From Flabesymbios commensalis (taxonomy: Eukaryota; Annelida; Polychaeta; Terebellida; Flabelligeridae): a stretch of DNA of 64,000 nt. Positions 27,001 through 34,239 of this stretch are shown here, piece after piece; the first letter of the stretch is position 1; each line of letters begins with the position of its first letter. The notes beneath the pieces are model-generated. The model was given only the letters and a program-made list of their open reading frames with translations. It was not told where the DNA came from and did no database searches. The position numbers and the translations under genes were made by a program. The stretch is from NCBI GenBank assembly GCA_964017125.1, contig OZ024902.1:51279914-51343913 (forward strand), read 5' to 3'.

Positions 27001-30000
27001 ATTGGTTTTGAGACAAAGATAATGTGTTTGTTGTGGAAAGTTGTACTGATGTGAACTGGTGCCGTTCTGTCACAAGGGGAGATAGCCTTGAGACTATTAT
27101 CTGAATTGTGAAAACTCCAAACATCGTAACTGAACACTTTAAAGTAAAACTCTCATATGGAATTAATCTGTTATTAATTAAATATTAAGCCTCACAAAAG
27201 TACAAGGTATGCTGAAAATTTTATTGCAAAGTAAAATATATTCGTGAAGCAGTCTCAGTGAAGGTGAATTTATCACAAAACAACAGAAAAGTTATCTAGC
27301 TCATACATCATACAGCTTTGATGATAGTACGTTTTGTGGAATGGTACGCTAAATCAGGGGAAATCCGGAATTTGCGGGAACGGGAATACACGATTGAACT
27401 TCCTTCCGGTAAGAGGTAAATGCTCACCCAACGTCTTTTTTCTGAACAACCACAAAACGGCTATTTAGGATCGCATTATGGTAGATTGTCATCTGCTTAT
27501 TTAGATCGTTTTTCTACCGTTTTTCAGAAAGAAGACGTCTACTGGTCTGATGAAGAGAGATCCGCGTATGGTCCTTTCAGTGTGGATGTCACTCATAAGT
27601 CAGTGACTGATAACATCACAATGCGGGAGATGCTTCTGACAAATACAGCAACAGTAAGACTTATTTGTGCCCTCCTGCTCCTGCTCCTGCTCTTGCTCCT
27701 CCCCCTCCTCTTCCTCCTCTTCCTCCTCATACTCCTCATCCTTCCCCTCCTCTTCCCCACTGCTCTCATCAGTTATAACCCGGTTTGTTAACAGTGCAAA
27801 AGCGAAATGACTGTGTGTCACAGCAAGGAAGGGATCAAGTAGAAACATTGTTTTACTATTATTTTTTTTAACTTGAAAATGACATTACGTATCGCGACAT
27901 TACATTACACTTACTCCGCTATTTTGTTAGAAGGTAGCGTAACTGGATAACGCATATGAATGGAATGAAGTTAAATACTATACTTTGGTCAGTTAAGCGT
28001 GCACTAATAATTAAAGAGCACATAAAATGCGGTTTGTACAAATATCATCACAATAATAACAAATGGTAATTATATATTTTAAAACTAATTCACCTAGATT
28101 CTTTAAACTACAAGATGAGTTGAAAAAAATGCAGGTTGATGAGTTATTACCATTCTAAAAAATTACTATAGAAATTATTTCTTATATGGCTGCTTGCAAA
28201 TTTACAATAACTGGTTTCACTAAACTATTTATAAATATTGTGTAACCTAGTAACGCTATTTATCATTTATAACAATCATCGTCTGAATATTTACGCATAG
28301 AAAAATAATTTTCGATATATCCCAACCATTGTCCCTATGGCTTAGAATGATAGTCCTATTTGGAATCACTCAATAATCATTGCACACAAAATACGCATGG
28401 ACAAAACGTAATTACTTGTAAAGAATTGTAGGCAATGTGTTGAGATATTAAAATTATTTTCACGTTCGGATCTGTCTCTACAGTCCAGCTAAATTGTAAA
28501 TTATAGTTTAATTTTACTATACAGGATGTTAAATCATCTTCGAAGATTCGACACTTCGACGTTGATGTTTCACACGGTGATGACAACACTCTGCTAGCAT
28601 GTTTATGCTCCTTGATCAGCTCTGTGGACGATTGGCGAGGACAAGACAGGAATAACCCTATTATCGTCCAGTGCGAGTGAGTAATAACCGTATCTTAAGT
28701 CTAAATTTATAGAATTCCGCAAAAATTGAGGGGTTACTTAAAAAAATGTATGTGTAGTAAAGAATAGATCTTCACAATTTTATGACATCAATTATACAAA
28801 ATAGCATTTCAGCCGCATTTTTGTTGATTATACAATATTTTGAAATGATTTATTCAGGGTAGTTGCCACAGGCCCAGATAGTAGTGCTTACAAAATTTCA
28901 TGAAAATTAGTGGTTCATAATTGACGGACAAATCAACGAAAATATTATTCACCACGGCAATCATAACTTTAGGTTATGCCTATTGTTACATAATACGGAC
29001 GCGTAAACTATACTGAAAATCTCCCCCCAACAGCGATACCCAACAAGCAAAAGAAATAATGTTAGGGCAGATGGTGATCCGTTATCCCTTGATATTCTTG
29101 CCTGCTCATTCAAACTCAGAAAACACAATACAAACACTAATGCAAGTCTGACGTCCATCTCTGCACCTTATAGTATTTTTGCGACAGGATAAAACCTGAA
29201 ATTTGATCATGCCCTCTTCTTTCAGAAGACTATGAGGATAATTATTATACACTGCCCCATGCATGTCAGGCACCGAATACATTATGCCTCCGGTGCCAGA
29301 CATGCTTGGTGTACGTATTGCCTGATTACGACACATGGCACGTGGGGTTAAACATGTAAGTTTAGGCATAGAGTGTAGAACATTCACTCATGTCCTAATA
29401 TAAGTGGCGACATGTGATATTACCATTATAAAATAACACGTTGAAGGTGGGAATATAAATTGGAGTTCTAAACATTGTATGTTTTTATGGCAAGAAGAAA
29501 TGTGACTATGAAATGCGTAACAAGAAAGTCATTGTAACTTCTTTTAAATAAATATGTAACGCTATTCAAAATAATGTAAAGTTACACAGTTGGGAGTTTT
29601 TATTTCAAGTTCTATTTGATTAAAATTGGCCTACTTCATCTTAGATAGGCCGTATCAAAGATGTACAAATAGCTGCGACTAGACAACATTCTCATCAGTG
29701 GCCTAATCCCAGCAAACACAAAACATTCGTATAACTTTGTACAACGTCGGCTCAACATCTTCGACGTTGATCCAACATTGTACAAACGTTATTCGAATGT
29801 TTTGCGTTTGCTGGGATAGCGCCTGATAAGAATATTTTAGAGCGTATTAATTAAGGATTTGTTACTCGACTAGAATAGCAAAGATGAGTTCAGCCCCTCT
29901 TAGATTATGTAACAGCCGTTTATCGATGCACCCCAACTAATAATACATATAATATATATATATTTTGTTCCAGGAATGGAATATCACACAGCGGTTTGTT

Positions 30001-30856
30001 CTGTGCATTTCACTATCTGATAGATATGTTACATAATGAGGAGATGGTGGATGTTTTCTACGTGGTCAGACATATAAGGACAACCAAACCACAGCTCATC
30101 ACTCATGTAGTAAGCTCCAAACTCAATTATCTCATCACCGTGGTATCAAAAGGTCGTATTGACCACTTTATAAAGTGGCCGATACGACCCTTAAATAACA
30201 CAGTAAAGCTTATTTTCATTATTTACAGCTCAATTATATTACCATTAAATTTAAGTGTGGTGACGAATATAGTCATACAAATTATTACACTGTCATTGAT
30301 TCATATATTATACTGTTGTGTTTAGACATGCCGAGACAATATTAATGTTTTCAATAATTGTATTGAATCGTGTTTTTATTATTTTCTCCTTTAAAAATTG
30401 TAATTTATTAGACTACACCTCCAAAAATGTTTTTGATGCAGCTTCTTATACTCTATAATATCGTAAAATAAATTAGGTATATTTGAAATAAGTGTAAAGC
30501 AGCTTTATCAAATAAGTTAGAGCTTTATTCGATACTATAATGTTCATTATACCGTGCATTTAAAAAATGATTTGCCTAAAAATTAGCAAAGCCTGAGACT
30601 ACCCCTTTACCTGTTTATGCCGTATATAGTTTAAATGGTTAACCTCATAATATGAGGTTAACCATTCAAACTTTATACGACCATATTATGACCATATTTA
30701 TCACATTTCGTGGATCTTATTCGTGACAAATGATAACTATAAATGCTGCTACAATGTAACGTACCTGTGTTTGATCTGTTTCAGGATCAATATAGACTGC
30801 TGTATAGACTGGTCCTTCACTTCATTAAACAGAACAGTATCTATGCCAATTTCTGA
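1149..30856 (+). CDS. receptor-type protein tyrosine phosphatase, 3' part (19 exons)
   Basis: Nineteen exons joined on AG/GT borders (one GC donor) give one open frame of 2286 nt, 761 residues plus stop. Numbering from the first visible residue: 1-73 is the C-terminal half of a fibronectin-III-like domain; 102-123 is a single helix ([20 protein letters not shown]) followed by a stop-transfer RRRR; 124-228 is juxtamembrane; 229-516 is phosphatase domain D1; 517-761 is D2. D1 has KNRYKNI (249-255), [12 protein letters not shown] (383-385), the P-loop [10 protein letters not shown] (416-425; nucleophile Cys417, Arg423) and the Q-loop Gln461, so it should hydrolyse phosphotyrosine in cytosolic proteins. 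D2 keeps Cys693 (CENGISHSG) but lacks the P-loop Arg and the WPD Asp, as expected of a pseudophosphatase. The C-terminus ...YANF resembles RPTP-alpha/epsilon tails, but the ectodomain is not diagnostic, so no subtype is named. The 5' exons (signal peptide, more ectodomain) must lie upstream of the window. Expression is untested. Confidence 0.93.
1369..2330. other. intron sequence, no gene seen
   Basis: AT-rich intron with no exon-like frame. At about 1890-1965 lies a short repeat ('gtgcagcggcc', 'cccctccccacggtagaacaaagc') that returns inverted at about 11740-11815. Confidence 0.5.
2733..3211. mobile_element. MITE-like element with terminal inverted repeats
   Basis: About 480 bp. The left end 'cataataaacttcctc' and the 'aattcgtgaagaatt' that follows are mirrored by 'gacaattcttcactaattt' and 'tggaagtctattatgta' at the right end, giving inverted repeats of about 35 bp. 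The interior is rich in 'aattttcgtttt'-type blocks on both strands. It sits inside the left arm of the foldback-like element. No coding capacity; two overlapping minus-strand frames there are low-complexity products. Confidence 0.6.
3330..4415. repeat. minisatellite, about 24-30 bp unit (gaggcgttaaagggcgacgg)
   Basis: About 1.1 kb of imperfect direct repeats of the form gaggcgttaaa-gg-cgacgg/cgatgg. GC-rich compared with its surroundings. Inverted-orientation units ('ccctttaatgcctctccatc') appear at 4420-4530 and again at 7060-7250. Frames of 60-100 residues on both strands arise from the repeat and are not genes. Confidence 0.85.
4420..4530. repeat. inverted units of the gaggcgttaaagg minisatellite
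   Basis: Contains 'cgccttttaatgcctctcc', 'ccctttaacacattcc', 'cgccctttaatgcgtctcc' and 'ccccttaatccctctcc', the reverse complement of the preceding array. This is a local orientation switch. Confidence 0.75.
5046..6130. repeat. diverged tandem repeat, 130-180-bp unit, six copies
   Basis: Starts at a GC-rich 'cccccgcccaacgtagttgg' and ends near 'ggctgttggggcgggggatt'. Between these, six units share 'ggccgaccatcggc', 'aattaactttaatatgcttgatatct', 'tgccagatagc' and 'aaaatgtgcggtttc', at about 5232, 5411, 5551, 5700, 5830 and 5972. The first units also carry 'ttgcacacacacat' and 'tttgacct' as in the 1-720 array, so the two arrays share ancestry. Confidence 0.75.
6450..6705 (+). mobile_element. 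short interspersed repeat, copy 1 (inverted copy at 43.6 kb)
   Basis: Contains 'ggttatataacaccccctcc', 'cccatacttcaatctgtgaaac', 'gccagctcggtgaaaa' and 'gaggtcgaggtcattgagtttc'. The same blocks occur in reverse complement and the same order at 43612-43775. 'ctgtgaaac(g/a)cagtga' is repeated internally. Non-coding, probably a non-autonomous element. Confidence 0.75.
7060..7250. repeat. inverted minisatellite array (right arm)
   Basis: 'cgccctttaacgtctcctc', 'gccctttaatgcctcctc', 'gtcctttaacaccttctc' and 'gccctttagcgccttctcg' repeat at about 24-27 bp. This is the reverse complement of the 3330-4415 unit. Confidence 0.8.
7405..7745. repeat. tandem repeat, about 105-bp unit, three copies
   Basis: Three units each with 'gaaattgacctttcgaccttga', a short AT stretch, 'ataccaaaatggatt' variants, 'caagtcaaaatca' and 'ggaaaagaggtatta'. 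The block is the reverse complement of that at 2335-2730 and forms the outer right end of the foldback-like structure. Confidence 0.7.
7784..7807. repeat. LINE target-site duplication, left copy
   Basis: A 24-bp stretch starting atttgacatatttgcaatat is repeated exactly at 10023-10046. It marks the 3' end of the minus-strand LINE. Confidence 0.9.
7898..8776 (-). pseudogene. LINE reverse transcriptase, YADD to C-terminal part
   Basis: Open minus-strand frame beginning with the catalytic YADD box (codons just above 8746) and continuing through [55 protein letters not shown] and [14 protein letters not shown] to [14 protein letters not shown] and stop. These are the usual C-terminal landmarks of L2/CR1/Rex ORF2. 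The conserved catalytic Asp pair is present. Confidence 0.9.
8763..9359 (-). pseudogene. LINE reverse transcriptase, finger/palm part
   Basis: Minus-strand frame with [70 protein letters not shown] and [15 protein letters not shown]. It falls out of frame before YADD, which is encoded in the next frame downstream. Confidence 0.9.
9332..9880 (-). pseudogene. LINE ORF2 linker between endonuclease and RT
   Basis: Minus-strand frame with [36 protein letters not shown] and [14 protein letters not shown], the stretch upstream of the RT core in CR1/L2 ORF2. An upstream piece ([20 protein letters not shown], to about 9880) is in another frame. Confidence 0.85.
10023..10046. repeat. LINE target-site duplication, right copy
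   Basis: Exact repeat of 7784-7807. It marks the truncated 5' end of the LINE on the minus strand. Confidence 0.9.
10047..11840. other. intron sequence, no gene seen
   Basis: AT-rich. An 'acgcagacgcacatgcagac' cluster lies at 10095-10130. At 11740-11815 is the inverted partner of the 1.89-kb repeat ('gctttgttctaccgtgggg', 'ggccgcagcac'). No exon-like frames. Confidence 0.5.
11844..11911. repeat. loop-less 34-bp palindrome
   Basis: Arms 11844-11877 and 11878-11911 are complementary over 34 bp with a single mismatch and no spacer. The centre is ggtgta|tacacc. No flanking element was recognised; it may be a MITE or a recent inverted duplication. Confidence 0.85.
12707..13853. mobile_element. 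foldback element with minisatellite arms, ending at the TM exon
   Basis: The left arm 12707-13262 is a tandem array of 'aaaacatttatgcaagt(t/a)c' units. The right arm 13622-13853 is the same array inverted ('acttgcataaatgttttc'). The outermost parts also match: 'atatctacggcggtccaca' then 'cattaatgcaagtt' on the left, and the reverse complement of 'aacttgcattaatgg' and 'gggccaccgtaaatat' on the right. The roughly 360-bp spacer holds a degenerate 'gctgcagacaatggtccaac' palindromic element. The right end is about 20 bp from the acceptor of the TM exon. Confidence 0.75.
13875..14034 (+). CDS. RPTP exon: transmembrane segment
   Basis: Acceptor atatttgtag, donor gtgtga. Phase 1 in, phase 2 out. Encodes a Thr-rich stalk ([11 protein letters not shown]), a 20-odd residue aliphatic helix and a basic RRRR anchor, which sets the ectodomain outside and the phosphatase domains in the cytosol. 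Confidence 0.92.
14701..14828 (+). CDS. RPTP exon: juxtamembrane, acidic tail
   Basis: Acceptor tttttgttcgctag, donor gtaagt. Phase 2 in, phase 1 out. Encodes [18 protein letters not shown] and then an acidic stretch ([17 protein letters not shown]). Confidence 0.85.
15007..15040. repeat. (AAT)n microsatellite
   Basis: About eleven AAT/TAA units within an intron. Confidence 0.95.
15925..17640. repeat. tandem segmental duplication, about 0.8-0.9 kb, diverged
   Basis: 'gaattgtgacttttcaagta' starts at about 15925 and again at about 16857. The following 340 bp align through 'aattggaattttaga', 'ccccactgagcttttg', 'cattgacttgtc' and a 'tgttgtatcactatccgcgac' palindromic element. The second half ('gtgatccag.aatcctg.ataaat', 'gaagaacatgatg', 'agtcatagcacacct', 'ataaaaactc.g.gagaaatagc') occurs near 16650 and 17437, with a third part copy near 17330. 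All lie in the intron between the third and fourth exons. Confidence 0.75.
17803..17978 (+). CDS. RPTP exon: juxtamembrane lead into D1
   Basis: Ends in [20 protein letters not shown], matching the 'I-x-V-x-x-F-x-x-Y-V...F-x-x-E(Y/F)' lead-in before RPTP D1. The donor gtacgt leaves phase 0, matching the next exon. The start is less sure: atcgctag at 17802 is favoured by its pyrimidine tract, but AGs further in (before TCACC.. and before GATTC..) keep the same phase. Confidence 0.82.
18213..18443. mobile_element. TTAA-flanked piggyBac-like MITE (copy 1)
   Basis: 231 bp from TTAACCCTTATCCTGC to GCAGGCAAAGGGTTAA, inverted ends with TTAA on both sides. Inside is a palindrome: 'caaccacttgaggttgt' mirrored by 'acaatctcaagtggttg'. 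A 60-residue frame in it is incidental. It ends 55 bp before the next RPTP exon. Confidence 0.75.
18498..18585 (+). CDS. RPTP exon: D1 start (KNRY)
   Basis: Acceptor tgttttaccag, donor gtaagt. Phase 0 in, phase 1 out. Encodes [15 protein letters not shown] and then [12 protein letters not shown], the KNRY motif that recognises phosphotyrosine depth at the start of PTP domains. Confidence 0.95.
19260..19333 (+). CDS. RPTP exon: D1, DYVNANYIK
   Basis: Acceptor attttgtag, donor gtatgt. Completes [20 protein letters not shown] and ANYIK, conserved PTP core residues. Confidence 0.96.
19510..19546 (+). CDS. RPTP micro-exon: D1, YVATQG
   Basis: 37-nt exon with acceptor aattttcag and donor gtatgt. 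Encodes [12 protein letters not shown](G), the 'YIATQGP' motif of PTPs; G-P is completed by the next exon. Confidence 0.94.
20060..20157 (+). CDS. RPTP exon: D1, DFWRLIW
   Basis: Acceptor catccacag, donor gtatac. Encodes [20 protein letters not shown] and [13 protein letters not shown], the classical TV-x-DFWRM-x-W...IVMLT segment. Confidence 0.96.
20334..20405. repeat. palindromic 'gcagtatctgct' element (copy 1)
   Basis: 'aaagcagtatctgct' and 'agcagatactgccatttggc' form a stem around a short loop. The same core recurs at 58.27-58.42 kb. Confidence 0.7.
21051..21176 (+). CDS. RPTP exon: D1, KCEQYWPE
   Basis: Acceptor cattttacag, donor gtttgt. Encodes [20 protein letters not shown] and on to [10 protein letters not shown], the canonical KCxxYWP segment. 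Confidence 0.96.
21460..21745. repeat. interspersed repeat with (GTTT)n stretch
   Basis: 'tttgtttgtctgtttgtttg' low complexity, followed by 'gatgatctggattacgatcc' and 'atctctggcc'. It has the look of an old interspersed repeat; the family was not identified. Confidence 0.4.
21851..21996 (+). CDS. RPTP exon: D1, WPD loop and P-loop start
   Basis: Acceptor tgttccacag, donor gtaagc. Encodes [20 protein letters not shown] and on to GPLLVHC. It carries the WPD general-acid Asp385 and the nucleophile Cys417; the HCS Ser codon is split by the intron. Confidence 0.97.
21997..24188. other. intron, AT-rich, with a TTCGCGA-rich repeat at its 3' part
   Basis: No exon is needed between the HC and SAGVGRTG halves of the P-loop. 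The last 400 bp contain the TTCGCGA-rich repeat and a palindromic 'gatgttttgatgtt...' element at 24045-24120. Confidence 0.7.
23790..23985. repeat. TTCGCGA-rich interspersed repeat
   Basis: At least nine 'tttcgcga', 'ttcgcgaat' or 'tcgcgaaa' words on both strands in 200 bp. This recalls a repeat type common in marine invertebrate genomes, but the family was not identified. Confidence 0.55.
24189..24324 (+). CDS. RPTP exon: D1 P-loop, GC donor
   Basis: Acceptor ttattttcag. Begins (S)[19 protein letters not shown] and ends [11 protein letters not shown]. The donor is gcaagt, a GC-AG intron; the alternative GT sites nearby would break the frame into the next exon. It carries Arg423 of the P-loop and Gln461 of the Q-loop. 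Confidence 0.95.
24815..24874. repeat. 28-bp perfect hairpin with GCAA loop
   Basis: Arms 24815-24842 and 24847-24874 are perfectly complementary around gcaa. The arm ends '..catcttcccacc'. The neighbouring 'atcttcccaccccttctctc' and 'gaggtcgc' recall the block at 6450-6490. Frames read on both strands here are products of the palindrome. Confidence 0.9.
25387..25545 (+). CDS. RPTP exon: end of D1 and D1-D2 linker
   Basis: Acceptor atatgtttcag, donor gtacga. Encodes [20 protein letters not shown] and on to [10 protein letters not shown], the helix end of D1 and the linker. A GT ten codons earlier (before TTTATTC) is possible but would lose the conserved QFQ. Confidence 0.92.
25884..25941 (+). 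CDS. RPTP exon: D2 start, acidic
   Basis: Acceptor attggttgcag, donor gtatag. Encodes [19 protein letters not shown]. The usual D2 'NKNRYxNI' is not recognisable here, so D2 is shortened at its N-terminus. Confidence 0.8.
26077..26153 (+). CDS. RPTP exon: D2, NIPIFVN
   Basis: Acceptor tctgttgtag, donor gttagt. Encodes [20 protein letters not shown] and IPIFVN, a divergent form of the DYINASFI region. GYDNK follows in the next exon. Confidence 0.85.
26366..26485 (+). CDS. RPTP exon: D2, [10 protein letters not shown]
   Basis: Acceptor gtgattctag, donor gtgagg. Encodes [20 protein letters not shown] and then [20 protein letters not shown], equivalent to the 'TQGP...FWRMVWEH..IVML' of active domains. 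Confidence 0.93.
26706..26957. mobile_element. TTAA-type MITE (copy 2, ends diverged)
   Basis: AACCCTTTCAAGCC at the left is mirrored by GGGCTGCAAGGGTTAA at the right. The left flank is TCAA instead of TTAA. Inside, 'catcttcatccactacaaga' pairs with 'tcgtggatgaagatg'. Confidence 0.6.
27528..27653 (+). CDS. RPTP exon: D2, DVYWSDEE
   Basis: Acceptor gtttttcag, donor gtaaga. Encodes [20 protein letters not shown] and on to [11 protein letters not shown], equivalent to the 'KCxxYWP...G' part of D2. Confidence 0.94.
27670..27768. repeat. polypyrimidine (CTC/CCT)n tract
   Basis: About 100 bp of nearly pure pyrimidine triplets on the plus strand, beginning 17 bp after the exon donor at 27654. The exon frame stays open through it and would read as poly-Leu, but the donor gtaaga and the matching next exon argue for splicing. 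Confidence 0.95.
28525..28676 (+). CDS. RPTP exon: D2, degenerate WPD and P-loop start
   Basis: Acceptor actatacag, donor gtgagt. Encodes [20 protein letters not shown] and on to NNPIIVQC. Where an active domain has F..WPD it reads FDVDVSH, so the general acid is lost. Cys693 is kept. Confidence 0.94.
29708..29815. mobile_element. 'tgtttgctggg' foldback MITE
   Basis: 108 bp, from cccagcaaacacaaaacatt to aatgttttgcgtttgctggg. An inner stem is centred on 'catcttcgacg'. A well-preserved member of the family listed in the findings. Confidence 0.85.
29974..30106 (+). CDS. RPTP exon: D2 pseudo-P-loop
   Basis: Acceptor attttgttccag, donor gtagta. Encodes [20 protein letters not shown] and on to [12 protein letters not shown]. 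With the preceding Cys-Glu the loop reads CENGISHSG: the catalytic Arg position is His699, so phosphatase activity is not expected. Confidence 0.94.
30621..30680. repeat. palindrome, about 29-bp arms
   Basis: 'cgtatatagtttaaatggtt' and on to 'cctcata' is mirrored by 'tatgaggttaaccattcaaa' and 'ctttatacg' around one base. Lies in the last intron, about 100 bp before the final exon. Confidence 0.8.
30785..30856 (+). CDS. RPTP last exon, stop codon
   Basis: Acceptor gatctgtttcag. Encodes [23 protein letters not shown] and TGA, matching the 'QYxFxYxxVLxY...YANF' end of RPTP D2 domains. Confidence 0.95.
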   Translation, partial: DQYRLLYRLVLHFIKQNSIYANF

Positions 30857-32690
30857 AGTGATGTTTTAGTAATAACACTCACACAGATACATTTTCCAGC
30901 GTGTTTTTGAATTTGAAGCAATATTGAAATTTGGAACATACGCAGCCACTTTTTTCAGAGACTATGTACCCGCTTGTCATGTGAGAATGATGTTAAATCA
31001 TAAGAACCCTCTTTCCACACCCCCCCCCCCTCCTCCTCTACACTATATTGTAGAGGGGAGAGGTAGACATGGGGTGCCTATGGTTAAAGACAGAGAAAGC
31101 ACATGTGAACCTCTCGTCATTAAGTACAATGTACATGTAGTTTAGCAATGCTTTTGGGTGAACTGGCCCCTCAATCTACGTGTATAATAGGCTAATATGG
31201 GTTATTTGATTTCAGTGCAGGCGACGCTTGAATTGTTTTTGAACAGATTTTTCACAACAAACACATTGATCAATATTGATGAATGACCATGGCCTTGATC
31301 CGAGACGATGGTTGGAAGTACCCACAATGACAAAATATTTTGTTTTGTTAGTGTCACTCTACATATTAAAAGTTGATTTTCTTATTTTAAACACGTTTAA
31401 TCTCACGGTTTTATATTATGATATATGAATGTATGCGAAATATGTGTATTTCGATCTATATGTGGTTTAAGTAGGGCGTTTTTGTGTTGAACGTCACAGG
31501 TTTCATCACATTGTATTTATACAAATGCTCATCTATGTCAAGTAACAGTTAAGATGTACAGACCATTTTCAATCATATCTGGATACACTGTGATCTGGAC
31601 GCCATCATTTATAGCCATAAGCTACGCCGTATTCACCAGTCGCACAGCCAGTGGTAAAATGTATGGTGTTCTCAATCCGTTATTTGCACTCCTGAGATTT
31701 ATGCGATTTTCCCAAAAAAATATTGTTCATATCAATGCAGCTCTGATTAGTTTGATGTATGATCATCCTATTTGATTTAAACATATCGGCTGAACCTGTG
31801 ATGTTTTATGCTAATAGTTTGTTTACATCATATAGAAATAAAGTGCTGTATATAGTCAGGGAAAATTGAGCGATTTTTTAGCAAAACCTAAAACAAATTC
31901 CTTCCCTAAAAATTATTTTACCATTGCATAGTATAGGGTCTTATGTAGCTTCTGACAATTTATTTACGCTCAACTGTCATAGGAGGTTTTTTACAGAGCA
32001 AAATGTAAGATGGCCGAAATCGGTAATGAAAAAAATCGAAACCAGACATATTTTGTCATGGCATGCTAATTTACCCTACATTTTATCAGCGGTGGGTAGT
32101 TACGTTAAATGTAGTATTATTTATAAAAGAAAATTATATCAACAGGAGAAAAACCAACATGGCCGCCAATAACAGCAAAGCACGATAGTGATCAGTGAAT
32201 ATTCACGCTTGACTTTTTGGTTTGAGAAGTGCAACATACAAATCTTATGTTATCGATATTACTAATGTTAAATGTGAAAATTATTTTGTCTCTATTAGAT
32301 GCATGTGTACTAAATATAGTGTATATGTAGTGCATGACAAGAAAATGTCAGGATACACAATATACAGACATGGCAAAAACAAAATATCTCAACAAAAAAA
32401 TACAGTCCAAAAATAAATTGGTATAAAATGGAAAGCAAATGAACATGATACCACATTGCAACAATTAGGCCAGCGATGTGTGCGAAGCGCGCAGCGCGCG
32501 GTCCTGGGCAACATTAACGTCGATACACTGGTTTAAACCTTAGCTAGACGAGGTCGTCAAATTAACGTGATTACCTGGTCACATTGAGAAGGGAGAAACA
32601 AAGATAGTTCACTGAAAAACCCACGCGTACACTGACTTATCAGTGAGTGTCACAGTACGTCTGAAGTAGACAAACACTGCTGAAACGAGC
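30857..32690. other. 3' UTR and intergenic, no gene seen
   Basis: A C-rich run lies at 31019-31030 and the palindrome-like 'cgaagcgcgcagcgcgcg' at 32477-32500. Frames of 60-80 residues here have no recognisable domain. Confidence 0.5.
31837..31842 (+). terminator. possible poly(A) signal of the RPTP gene
   Basis: AATAAA about 980 bp after the stop, the first canonical hexamer seen downstream. A non-canonical earlier site cannot be excluded. Confidence 0.45.
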
Positions 32691-32703
32691 TAACCCACGC
32701 GTA

Positions 32704-32765
32704 ACTCAACGGGGTTCGAGCCCGTGACGCATACATTACTGGCTCTACCAAATTGCCACGCCCCT
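32704..32765 (-). repeat. tRNA-like SINE head or tRNA relic
   Basis: On the minus strand 'GGGCGTGGCAATTTGGTAGA' resembles a tRNA D-arm/A box, and 'GGGCTCGAACCCC' is a good B box 35 bp later. The acceptor stem does not close, so it is not a functional tRNA. Confidence 0.6.
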
Positions 32766-33671
32766 TTCCTTTTAGCCCGACGATTTCACAGTATTTTATT
32801 TAATAATTTATTTATTTTGATTCGACAGGTAATTCGCTGTTTTTAAGTGGTCAATTCATGGACACATGTTATCTATGAAGCGATACATTTAAAACGGGAG
32901 CTGAAGGGTGGAATCAAATTTCATCAAGTCAAGGATCAATAGCAGTTTAGTCATAGGTGATGTACTCACCCTAGACCTACATCGATATTTCAGGAGGTGA
33001 TATTGAAAAAATGGGTGGCATATCTCCGCCAGAGCGCCTATATAACTTTAGAACTAATTGACTTGGAAACATGTGTAATATCAGCTTAACATATGATTTA
33101 TCAAGCGCGTTGTACAGGTCCTGCTACAACTTGGAGGTCTCCTCATTGTTAAAATCAAACATGGCCCTATCCCGATATTCGTCAATCGCTGATCTTAACA
33201 TAATATTGTTCGTTCATTATCCATGAACACTTTTGATTGATACTTTTTCTAGATCATTATATGTATGGCTATGTATACTTACATTTCTGCTTGATTATTT
33301 GGTGATGTCGTGTCGTTGGAATAAAAAATCCTAGATGTCTATGTCGTAGTTCTGAAGAAATTGAATTAGCTCCCTTATTTTTATGTAACACCCCTTTTTC
33401 AACTAAATCAATAAAGACAAACACACCGCAATGTTTTTTACATTTTGACCCTTCAACTTCAACCCGGCTTAATCCGTATTATTATTCAGTTAAAACACTG
33501 TTGTGAGAACGAAATGTGTGTTTATCCATCAACACTGATCAAGATACGCAAATGTCAGGTCTCAAATTTATATAAAAAAAAATACCAGCAATTTTCATCC
33601 ACTTGAAGTAGTGGGTCATGGCTACGAGGCATAAATTCAAGTGGGTGAATATATATATTTAATGCAGCGCT

Positions 33672-33771
33672 TTAACCCACTGGGCACACGACGTTGTTGC
33701 GACGTTGAATCAACGTCATTGACGTTGATTCAACGTCGCAACAACGTCGTGTGCCGAGCGGGAAGGGTTAA
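33672..33771. mobile_element. TTAA-flanked 100-bp palindromic MITE (copy 3)
   Basis: TTAA at both ends (33672-33675, 33768-33771). Arms 33683-33718 and 33720-33755 are perfectly complementary over 36 bp with a one-base loop. 'ttcaacgtcgcaacaacg' is the core. Confidence 0.85.
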
Positions 33772-34239
33772 AATTGTCTACTGGTTTTTAAAAAATGTCG
33801 CTATTTTGGATCCGATTTTTTTTTTTAAAGTTACAAATTACACGGATTCAAAATGGTCCGCCGGCGGCCATATTTAATTTCGGCTTCTCACATGTTTTCA
33901 GCAGATTGTTTACGAGGTGATCCCCCTCTAGTTTGTGACCCATGGCATATGGAGATATGATTTTCACAAACAAACCTTTTAGTTTTCACACCAGACCGTG
34001 TCTGTTAAGTTAGCCTGCCCCCCTTCCCTATGCATTACGATTTCAAAAGAAAGAGGGTAATCTAGTAATATACAAAAGCTGCAGTTGTGTATGCTGGTAG
34101 ACAGTGTACGCCGAGATCATGAATTTCATGAAAAATGTGAGGGTAACCCTATTCAAATGATGAGCTCACCTGTACAGACTGACATTTAAATTCTCACGTT
34201 GACGTATTATTCCGATGAGAAATAAATCTGTCATTATAA

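Noticed and set aside
27420-27791. 123-residue frame ending in poly-Leu
   Set aside because: It is the RPTP exon read through its donor into the polypyrimidine tract. The upstream part precedes the acceptor.
31554-31775. 73-residue hydrophobic frame after the RPTP stop
   Set aside because: No family match and it lies in the likely 3' UTR; hydrophobicity follows T-rich composition.
32704-32765. A tRNA gene
   Set aside because: A and B boxes are visible but the acceptor stem and anticodon arm do not fold.
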